A stretch of 14,692 bases of DNA, taken from NCBI GenBank assembly GCA_900759385.1, contig CAAEUZ010000016.1, forward strand, positions 1 through 14,692, read 5' to 3'. The notes under the pieces are model-generated. The model was not told the origin of the DNA and did not search any database. It worked only from the letters and a program-made list of their open reading frames with translations. Origin of the DNA: an uncultured Oscillospiraceae bacterium (GTDB lineage Bacteria > Bacillota > Clostridia > Oscillospirales > Oscillospiraceae). This document shows positions 8,419 through 13,495 of the stretch, in pieces. A program made the position numbers and the translations under genes. Position 1 is the first letter of the stretch, and each line of letters starts with the position of its first letter.

Positions 8419-8435
8419 TGCACCATCTCCAATTT

Positions 8436-8460
8436 GTTGAGAGTATCATTGAGTAATAAA
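8436..8460 (+). promoter_or_regulatory. Predicted target (protospacer-like) site of the crRNA-like RNA in the cas3 leader
   Basis: The plus strand here repeats the guide segment of the RNA at 8619-8642. Guide bases 1-6 (GTTGAG) equal 8436-8441, A8442 is an extra base, bases 7-11 (GTATC) equal 8443-8447, bases 13-17 (TTGAG) equal 8449-8453, bases 19-20 equal 8455-8456 and bases 22-24 equal 8458-8460. Only guide bases 12, 18 and 21 differ. The three bases on the PAM side (8433-8435) are TTT; the usual type I-C PAM is TTC, so this is a near-match. The site lies about 10-35 bases downstream of the predicted cas transcription start and just upstream of the cas3 ribosome binding site at 8430-8427, so a bound Cascade should block transcription. 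Confidence 0.82.
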
Positions 8461-8476
8461 GTTATTGACTATTACA

Positions 8477-8505
8477 AGTATATAATGCACGCAGTATGCT
8501 GTCAA
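8477..8505 (-). promoter_or_regulatory. Promoter of the cas operon
   Basis: On the minus strand there is a perfect -35 TTGACA (8505-8500), a 17-bp spacer, and a -10 TATACT (8482-8477). The transcription start should be near 8470, giving a leader of about 50 nt before the cas3 ATG at 8418. This is a strong housekeeping-type promoter, so some repressor would be expected; the leader contains the crRNA-like RNA target. Confidence 0.85.
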
Positions 8506-8535
8506 GCTTTTTTGCCATTTTTGCTGAAATTTTCC

Positions 8536-8568
8536 TTGTTGAGATTTTCAGTAATGTTATGATACAAT
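8536..8568 (+). promoter_or_regulatory. Promoter of the crRNA-like RNA
   Basis: Two overlapping sigma-A-type options point the same way. One is TTGTTG (8536-8541), 16 bp, then TATGAT (8558-8563) with an extended TG upstream (TGTTATGAT). The other is TTGAGA (8539-8544), 18 bp, then TACAAT (8563-8568). Transcription would start near 8570-8575, just ahead of a small GCACT/AGTGC hairpin. It is divergent from the cas promoter, with about 30 bp between the two -35 elements. Confidence 0.7.
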
Positions 8569-8587
8569 GACAAGGCACTTTAGTGCT

Positions 8588-8618
8588 GACGTCACAGATT
8601 CGTGGCGCGGATAGAAAT
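8588..8618 (+). repeat. Degenerate CRISPR repeat of the crRNA-like RNA
   Basis: This 31-nt element matches the array repeat (transcribed strand) at its first five bases (GACGT) and last ten (GGATAGAAAT), while the middle differs. The hairpin is kept with different bases: CGTCAC (8590-8595) pairs with GTGGCG (8602-8607), with one G-U pair, around an AGATTC loop. The stem ends exactly 11 nt before the guide, the same handle length as in the array. It lies over 8 kb from the array and is oriented opposite to it. Confidence 0.85.
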
Positions 8619-8639
8619 GTTGAGGTATCTTTGAGCAAC

Positions 8640-8671
8640 AAAAAACGGCAGCCTTATGGCCGCCGTTTTTT
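8640..8671. terminator. Bidirectional intrinsic terminator between the crRNA-like RNA and the redox operon
   Basis: The stem is six A-T pairs (8640-8645 with 8666-8671), then CGGC (8646-8649) with GCCG (8662-8665), one A-C mismatch, and GCC (8651-8653) with GGC (8658-8660), around a TTAT loop. The A-run and T-run on either side let it work on both strands. On the plus strand it ends the crRNA-like RNA; on the minus strand it ends the oxidoreductase operon, whose last stop codon is at 8699. Confidence 0.88.
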
Positions 8672-8698
8672 GTATCTATATGTCCATTCTGAGAGCCG

Positions 8699-9925
8699 TC
8701 ACTTCGCGGTGGGGAAGACCTCAAGCTCTATGTCGCTGAGCGGGTAGCTGACGCAGGGGTGGATCCAGCCGAACTTCTTATCCGCTATCCTGCGCCCGTC
8801 AGCGTCGGAGGGTACGTAGACCCGGCCGCTCACCAGGCGGGAGTGGCACCAGCCGCACTCGCCGCTGCGGCAGTGGCTGGGCGCCTTGATGGCCGCGTGC
8901 TCCATGGCCCAGAGCAGGCTTTCATCGGCCTTGCAGGGCACGGTCGTCCTCTCGCCGTGTATGAGGACGGTGAGCTTGTACTCGCGGCCGATCTGCTCCT
9001 TGGGATAATCGGGATTATTCACGGCGCCCATGTAATCGCCGGACATCTCCGCGCGGTAGCGGCGTTTCGGCAGCCCCAGCTTTTTGCACTCGCCCTCGCA
9101 GAAGGTGTACATCGCCTTGGGGCCGCACATGAGCACACTGTAGTCGCCGTCCCCGGCGTATTTTTTTATGAGCTCCGCGGTCACGAAGCCGTGCTCGTAC
9201 CCCTCCCGCTCCTCGTCGGAGAGTACGTGCACCACTTTCACCTTCCCTCCGCTCTGTGCGGCTATGGCTTCGATCTCGTCCCTGAGCAGTATGCCGTCCG
9301 CGGTACGTGAACCGTACAGGATGGTGAGGTCAAAGTCCTCCAGCCCGCTCACGATTGCGGCGGCCATGGAGTAGAACGGGGTAATGCCGCTGCCGCCGGC
9401 AATGGCTACGACGTGCTTCGCGTCGCGCAGGCCCTGGTAGTAGAAGTCGCCCAGCGGGCCGGATATGTCCACCTCATCCCCCTGCTTCCAGTTGTCGAGG
9501 ATATACGCGGAGGCGTAGGCCGGGTCCGTGCGCTTGATGGTAAGCGTGTAGCTGGTGTTCTCCGTGCCCAGCGCGTCGGCCGGGTTGGAGCGGATGGTGT
9601 AGGGCTTGTTGACCAGCGCGCCGTCTATGTTCAGCGCTACGGAAACGTACTGGCTGGCGCGGAAGAAGGCCATCTCCGCAGTCCCCTTGGCAGCGTTGGG
9701 CGTGAGGACAAAGCTCTTTGCGCCGCCGTGGTCCGTGACGGAGGCGATGACGCAGTGCTGCACGGCCGGGTGCAGGCGCCGGGCGAGCACGTTGGCGTTG
9801 AACACGCTGGTCGGGATTGTATCCGGAGCGGCGGCTATGGCCTCGTTGCGGGTCTTCACCTGGTGCAGGAACGGGCCGGTCGATACGCCCTTGAGCAAAC
9901 TCTTGTCATAATTGTATTTTGCCAT
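8699..9925 (-). CDS. FAD/NAD(P)H oxidoreductase with a C-terminal 2Fe-2S ferredoxin domain
   Basis: This 408-aa protein passes electrons from NAD(P)H through FAD to a plant-type 2Fe-2S cluster. After about 45 N-terminal residues comes the FAD-binding barrel, with the KPYTIRS flavin motif (107-113) and SGPLGDFYY (155-163). The nucleotide-binding domain follows, with AGGSGITPFY (176-185), YGSRTADGILL and MCGPKAMY (266-273). The ferredoxin domain has C352, C357, C360 and C391 in the CX4CX2C...C pattern. The frame is open further upstream, but the start at 9925 is used because AAGGAGG lies nine bases before it. One base separates it from the stop of the upstream flavoprotein, so the two are co-translated. 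It resembles reductase components that feed a partner oxygenase, desaturase or reductase; the acceptor here is probably that flavoprotein (inference). Confidence 0.93.
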   Translation of the reverse strand: MAKYNYDKSLLKGVSTGPFLHQVKTRNEAIAAAPDTIPTSVFNANVLARRLHPAVQHCVIASVTDHGGAKSFVLTPNAAKGTAEMAFFRASQYVSVALNIDGALVNKPYTIRSNPADALGTENTSYTLTIKRTDPAYASAYILDNWKQGDEVDISGPLGDFYYQGLRDAKHVVAIAGGSGITPFYSMAAAIVSGLEDFDLTILYGSRTADGILLRDEIEAIAAQSGGKVKVVHVLSDEEREGYEHGFVTAELIKKYAGDGDYSVLMCGPKAMYTFCEGECKKLGLPKRRYRAEMSGDYMGAVNNPDYPKEQIGREYKLTVLIHGERTTVPCKADESLLWAMEHAAIKAPSHCRSGECGWCHSRLVSGRVYVPSDADGRRIADKKFGWIHPCVSYPLSDIELEVFPTAK

Positions 9926-9926
9926 C

Positions 9927-11477
9927 TCACTTGCCCTCCTTCTGCATATCCAGCAGCATATATCTCGCCTGCTCCGCGCCGGAGAGATACGCCTGGGAGA
10001 AGCCGTCCATCTGTGTGCCGTGCCCGCCGGCAAAGCGCAGTCCGTGTATCGTGTAGTCCAGCTTGTGGCCGCACTGCACGCGCGGGAACATGCCGTCCCA
10101 TGTGGCAGGCTCATATCCGTATACGTCGCCCCTCGGCGTGCCTATGTACCGGGCCCACGTCACCGGGGTGGCAATGACTATCTCCTCTATGTGGCCGCGT
10201 ATGCTGCAGCCGGTGACGGATTCATAGCGCTCGACGCACTCATTCGCTATGCGGTCCTTGAGCTTGAAGTATTCCTCCTCCTTGACGTCGGCAAAGGGGT
10301 CGCCGGTGTAGAACTTGGCGAACTCTATCATGCAGCGCCCCGGTCCGGAAACGCCCGGAATGGCGTTATCCAGTATGGTGACGGAGAAGTCCTTGTGCGT
10401 ATCTATGCTGTCGTCGGACAGGTACTGCATGTGGTTGTCCGGGTTATGCCTCACGAAGGTGTCGTACCCCTTCAGGCCGAGCTCCTCGGCGGACGCGTCG
10501 AGACCCATGTAGACCGTCAGCGGAGCCTGGGCGAGCTTCTGCGCGTTCATCATGCGCCTGTTGCGCTCCGGGACCTCCTTCCTGTCCATCAGCCTGTCGA
10601 ACACCACATGCGGCATGAGGTTGGATATCACCCACTCACAGGGTATATATTCTCCCGAGGCGAGCTCCACGCCGCGGACGCGGTTGTCCTTCACGTCGAT
10701 GCGCGTAACCTCGGCGTTGTACCAGATGTCCCCGCCGAGGGCGCGGATTCTCGCGTCAAAGGCCAGCGATATCTCGTGGCTGCGCCCATGCGCCACCCAC
10801 GGCATCTGAGTCAGGTACATATAGGTCATATAGGCATAAACGGCAAACGACATGCTTTTGGACTCGGCCGAGACATATGTCCAGTAGCTCTCAAAGATAT
10901 GCTTCGCCTTTTCTGGCAGGCCCACACGGTCGCAGACCTCGTCGCAGGTCATGGGCACCAGCTTCATCAGGTCGCCGTACTTGAGCAGCATCTCCACCTT
11001 GGCCAGTCCCTCCGGCTCGTTGTTGTGCTCGGCCAGCCAGTTTACGCCGTCCTCAATCATGCGGGCCATCTCCATGATGTTCGTCATCGGCCCGCGCGAG
11101 CCCGGCACCTGACGCTCCATCTCGTCGATGAAGGCCTGGACGCCCACGGGCATTTCCACGCTGAACCCGCCCTCGTCGGTCGCTATGGCGCAGAAGGCCT
11201 CGTTGACGGCCCGCCAGTCCACGTCCAGCTTGTACTTGTCGCTGAGCAGCTCGCGCACCGCCCCCTTGGGACGGCCTTCCCTGCCGTCGCCCATCTGGCA
11301 CAGCTCGTGAAGCGCGGACTCAAACTCGTACGCGCCCCTTTTGAAGCTTGTCGCGCAGCCTCCGGGCAGGTTGTGTTTTTCCAGCACGAGCACCTTTTTG
11401 CCCTCGCTGGCCAGGTACGCCGCCGCCGAAAGCCCGCCGTTGCCGGCGCCTACGACAATTACATCATATTTCTGCAT
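9927..11477 (-). CDS. Phytoene-desaturase-family NAD(P)/FAD-dependent oxidoreductase
   Basis: This 516-aa flavoprotein belongs to the CrtI/retinol-saturase group. The N-terminal Rossmann motif is VIVVGAGNGGLSAAAYLASE (glycines 10, 12, 14 and 15) with E33 ending the second strand (VLVLEKHNLPGG). A second FAD contact near the C-terminus reads LRFAGGHGTQMDGFSQAYLS (480-499). The family desaturates, isomerises or saturates hydrophobic polyenes and related lipids. No other carotenoid or terpenoid gene is in the window, so a carotenoid role is not supported and the substrate is unknown. GGGAGAG lies six bases before the ATG. It is first in an operon with the 2Fe-2S reductase and next to a GntR/FCD regulator that may control it. 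No signal peptide is seen. Confidence 0.92.
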   Translation of the reverse strand: MQKYDVIVVGAGNGGLSAAAYLASEGKKVLVLEKHNLPGGCATSFKRGAYEFESALHELCQMGDGREGRPKGAVRELLSDKYKLDVDWRAVNEAFCAIATDEGGFSVEMPVGVQAFIDEMERQVPGSRGPMTNIMEMARMIEDGVNWLAEHNNEPEGLAKVEMLLKYGDLMKLVPMTCDEVCDRVGLPEKAKHIFESYWTYVSAESKSMSFAVYAYMTYMYLTQMPWVAHGRSHEISLAFDARIRALGGDIWYNAEVTRIDVKDNRVRGVELASGEYIPCEWVISNLMPHVVFDRLMDRKEVPERNRRMMNAQKLAQAPLTVYMGLDASAEELGLKGYDTFVRHNPDNHMQYLSDDSIDTHKDFSVTILDNAIPGVSGPGRCMIEFAKFYTGDPFADVKEEEYFKLKDRIANECVERYESVTGCSIRGHIEEIVIATPVTWARYIGTPRGDVYGYEPATWDGMFPRVQCGHKLDYTIHGLRFAGGHGTQMDGFSQAYLSGAEQARYMLLDMQKEGK

Positions 11478-11519
11478 ACCATCTCTCCCTTTCCTGAAAA
11501 GTGTCGGTGGTTATACCAA

Positions 11520-11557
11520 GTTGACAACAGTTTAACACATCTTATTCAACACTTCAA
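11520..11557 (-). promoter_or_regulatory. Promoter and possible operator of the redox operon
   Basis: On the minus strand, TTGAAG (11557-11552), a 17-bp spacer and TAAACT (11534-11529) predict a start near 11522. The 9-bp near-palindrome GTTGTCAAC (plus strand GTTGACAAC, 11520-11528) covers the predicted start, a place where a GntR-type regulator could block transcription. The operator assignment is a guess based on position. Confidence 0.55.
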
Positions 11558-11567
11558 TGGCTTTATT

Positions 11568-11609
11568 AAAAAAACAGCCGGCTGAAGCTCTGTTCAGCCG
11601 GCTGTTTTT
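11568..11609 (-). terminator. Intrinsic terminator of the GntR-family gene
   Basis: A long stem pairs AAAACAGCCGGCTGAA (ending 11586) with TTCAGCCGGCTGTTTT (from 11593) around a six-base GCTCTG loop. On the minus strand it is followed by a run of seven T (11574-11568). It overlaps the stop codon of the regulator and insulates that gene from the redox operon promoter. The T-run at 11605-11609 makes it usable in both directions. Confidence 0.92.
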
Positions 11610-12324
11610 ACTTTTCGTATTTTCGTTCCAGCTCGCTCATACCCAGCCTGAGCATGCGCTCGACGCACTCCGCCGCGGCGTCCTCGTCCTTGGCGCGTAT
11701 GTGGTCCAGCAGCTCCTTATGCATGGAGGCCTCGGCGGCTATGTCCGCGCCGCGCATGGTGTAGTATCTCGTAACCAGCGTCGTAATAACCGGCTCAAAG
11801 GCCCTGAACATCATGGAAAAGATGCTGTTCCCGGAGGCCTGGGTGAGCATGTAGTGATAGCGGTACACAATTCCCGGCAGGTCGTCGCGCTCGGTCTCTA
11901 TGCGGTCGGCTATGGCCTGCATCTCCTCCAGCGTGCTGTCGTAGATATTGCGGCAGGCCCGGCGGGCACAGCCGGTCTCCAGCCAGATGCGGGCGTCCAT
12001 CATGTCGCGGAAGAGCGGCTCGTCTATCTCGATGGAGCCGTAGCCGACGAGCGCAGAGAGCGACTGCGGGGTCGGGTGCTTGCGGTAATCGGCCACCACC
12101 GTACCGCGCCGCGGCTCGATTCTCAGAAAGCCCTGGCTCTCCAGCTGCAGCACCGCGTGGTGCAGCGAGCTGCGGCTCACGCCCAGCTGCTCCGCCATGT
12201 CCCGCTCGGCCGGCAGCCACTCCCCGGGCCGCAGCTCGCCGGAGAGGATCTTGCCCAATATGGCGCGCGATATGTTTTCGGTGAGGGACACCGCGCTCAG
12301 CCGCTCGAAACTTGTCATACCCAT
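11608..12324 (-). CDS. GntR-family transcriptional regulator, FCD (FadR) subfamily
   Basis: This 238-aa regulator has an N-terminal winged helix (about 12-80) with the GntR signature LRPGEWLPAERDMAEQLGVS followed by RSSLHHAVLQLESQGFL and the RRGTVV wing. The C-terminal all-helical FCD effector domain runs from about 103 to 232. FCD proteins usually bind a small organic acid at a metal held by one Asp and three His. Here H157 and H202 are in the expected places, but the last histidine, normally near the C-terminus, appears replaced (VERMLRLGM), so metal or ligand binding may differ. It has its own promoter and terminator and sits just upstream of the redox operon, which is its most likely target (inference). 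Confidence 0.93.
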   Translation of the reverse strand: MGMTSFERLSAVSLTENISRAILGKILSGELRPGEWLPAERDMAEQLGVSRSSLHHAVLQLESQGFLRIEPRRGTVVADYRKHPTPQSLSALVGYGSIEIDEPLFRDMMDARIWLETGCARRACRNIYDSTLEEMQAIADRIETERDDLPGIVYRYHYMLTQASGNSIFSMMFRAFEPVITTLVTRYYTMRGADIAAEASMHKELLDHIRAKDEDAAAECVERMLRLGMSELERKYEK

Positions 12325-12343
12325 ATCTCACCCCTACGCAGTC

Positions 12344-12357
12344 ACCGGCCGCCCGGT
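12344..12357. promoter_or_regulatory. Inverted repeat in the leader of the GntR-family gene
   Basis: ACCGG (12344-12348) and CCGGT (12353-12357) are separated by four bases, about 7-20 bases downstream of the predicted start. It could be an autoregulatory operator or a weak RNA hairpin. The sequence does not match the usual FCD operator core (GT-N3-AC), so confidence is low. Confidence 0.3.
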
Positions 12358-12370
12358 TTATGTAAGCCCT

Positions 12371-12399
12371 ATTCTATCATCCTTCCCCGCGCTTTTCAA
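12371..12399 (-). promoter_or_regulatory. Promoter of the GntR-family gene
   Basis: On the minus strand, TTGAAA (12399-12394), 17 bp and TAGAAT (12376-12371) are near consensus. The -35 begins right after the stop codon of the upstream hydrolase gene. The start should be near 12364, giving a leader of about 40 nt and AGGGG six bases before the ATG. Confidence 0.75.
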
Positions 12400-13395
12400 T
12401 TATACATGCAGCGAACTCTCCAGGAAGGGCTCAAGGCATTCCTGCACAAGCTCTGTCCGGTCAAAGGCCGACGGCTCAAACGCGGCGGCTATGGATATGA
12501 CCGTTTTCCTGCCCGGCTCCACATATATTATGCTGCCTCCGTCTCCCATAGCCGCGAAGGCCCCGCGCACTCCGGCAGGTATCCACCACAAATAGCCGTA
12601 TTTCATATGTCCAAATGCTTCGCCGCATTCCACGTACGGCGTTGTCATCCCGGCTATCCATCCTGAGGAGACTATCCTTCTGCCGCCCGCTGCCCCTCCA
12701 TTGAGGCAAAGCAGGCCGAGCCTGCACACCTCCTCCGCCGACAGGCAGAGCCCAAAGCCCGCCGCCGGTATACCCCGCGGATCACAAAGCCAGACGCCGC
12801 TCTTGGGGCCGGCTGAAGTGATAAACTCCATCTGCTCCGCCTCGCCCGCCGCGATGTACGCCCTCCTCGGTGCGATACCCAGTGGCATGAACAGATGTTC
12901 ATTGGCAAAGTCCAGAGCCGTCATGCCGCCCACCGCGGATAATATCCCGCTCAGGATCTGAATTCCAAGCGTCGAGTAGTTAAAGCCGCCGTCAGGCCCG
13001 GCCTGCCCGCCGAGCAAATCCAGCGCTGCAAGGGTCCAATCCCCGCTCGTACAAACCTCAGTCCACGGCTCTGTCAGGTATTTGTACGGAGCAGTCATTG
13101 TCATAAGATGGTGCAGTGTCACATTTTGCGCCGCCTGCTCCCCTTTTTTGGGCATATACTGCGGAAAGAACTCCAGAACTTTTTGACTGACGCTCTCAAT
13201 CAGCCCTCTGTCCACGGCGATTCCCATTAGAAGCGCAAAAACGCTTTTTGTCACGGAGGCCGCATGAACCGTATCCTCACGGCCATAGCCATTCCAGGTG
13301 TCGCTGTAAACAAGCTTACCATTTTTCGCAGCCGCGATCTGGCAGATATTCGGATGCCTGCGGGCAATAAAAGTGTGCAGTTCATACTTGTCCAT
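12400..13395 (-). CDS. Serine beta-lactamase-like hydrolase (class C / esterase fold)
   Basis: This 331-aa protein has the serine hydrolase fold shared by class C beta-lactamases, DD-peptidases and esterases. The nucleophile motif is S47-V-T-K50 in HAASVTKSVFAL. The second motif is Y140-S-T in FNYSTLG, with serine where penicillin-binding enzymes have YxN. The third element is near GDGGSIIYVEP (284-294), in place of a canonical KTG. Together these favour an esterase- or amidase-like enzyme over a resistance enzyme. There is no signal peptide, so it is cytosolic. The ATG at 13395 is chosen because GGGG lies seven bases upstream. The longer frame to a TTG at 13440 would place the -10 promoter element inside the gene. 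Confidence 0.87.
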   Translation of the reverse strand: MDKYELHTFIARRHPNICQIAAAKNGKLVYSDTWNGYGREDTVHAASVTKSVFALLMGIAVDRGLIESVSQKVLEFFPQYMPKKGEQAAQNVTLHHLMTMTAPYKYLTEPWTEVCTSGDWTLAALDLLGGQAGPDGGFNYSTLGIQILSGILSAVGGMTALDFANEHLFMPLGIAPRRAYIAAGEAEQMEFITSAGPKSGVWLCDPRGIPAAGFGLCLSAEEVCRLGLLCLNGGAAGGRRIVSSGWIAGMTTPYVECGEAFGHMKYGYLWWIPAGVRGAFAAMGDGGSIIYVEPGRKTVISIAAAFEPSAFDRTELVQECLEPFLESSLHV

Positions 13396-13428
13396 TGCCA
13401 TACCCCGCCGTCTCAATTTGCTGCCTTC

Positions 13429-13456
13429 ATTATACGACAATGAGTTTTAATTGAAA
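13429..13456 (-). promoter_or_regulatory. Promoter of the beta-lactamase-like gene
   Basis: A perfect -10 TATAAT (13434-13429) lies 16 bp after a weak -35 TTTCAA (13456-13451) on the minus strand. The start would be near 13422, about 27 bases before the chosen ATG. Confidence 0.65.
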
Positions 13457-13462
13457 GCTCCT

Positions 13463-13474
13463 CTGTACGTACAG
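13463..13474. promoter_or_regulatory. 12-bp perfect palindrome upstream of the beta-lactamase-like promoter
   Basis: CTGTACGTACAG is fully symmetric, with no loop, so it is better as a protein-binding site than as a hairpin. It lies directly upstream of the weak -35 element, a typical position for an activator or a repressor. No matching regulator is identified. Confidence 0.45.
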
Positions 13475-13495
13475 TGCCGGGAGGTTTTCACCCCT

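Larger units (their letters stand above)
8570..8671 (+). ncRNA. crRNA-like regulatory RNA (CreR-type) predicted to guide Cascade to the cas operon
   Basis: An RNA of about 100 nt is predicted from promoter to terminator. In order it has a 5' hairpin (GCACT/AGTGC, 8575-8586), a degenerate CRISPR repeat (8588-8618), a guide-like segment (8619 to about 8642), and an intrinsic terminator hairpin (8640-8671). Cas5c cleavage at the base of the repeat hairpin, after G8607, would leave an 11-nt handle CGGATAGAAAT and a mature RNA of about 64 nt. That is close to the 67-69 nt of this array's true crRNAs, with the terminator hairpin standing in for the 3' repeat hairpin. The guide matches the cas3 leader at 21 of 24 positions with one bulge. 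Known CreR RNAs in other CRISPR types use such partial matches to repress their own cas genes without cutting. A CreA-type antitoxin is less likely, as no toxin gene lies behind the target promoter. The 5' end is approximate. Confidence 0.85.

Noticed and set aside
8419..8476. Possible creT-like toxin under the control of the crRNA-like RNA
   Set aside because: Only about 50 bases separate the predicted start from the cas3 ATG, with no separate small gene and no terminator; the target promoter drives cas3 directly, favouring a cas-regulating RNA over a toxin-antitoxin pair.
9912..11585. Long plus-strand open frame (557 codons) antisense to the CrtI-like gene
   Set aside because: Same reason: composition-driven shadow, histidine- and valine-rich with no recognisable domain.
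12400..13395. Antibiotic resistance beta-lactamase
   Set aside because: No signal peptide, YST instead of YxN and no canonical KTG, so a resistance role is not supported.
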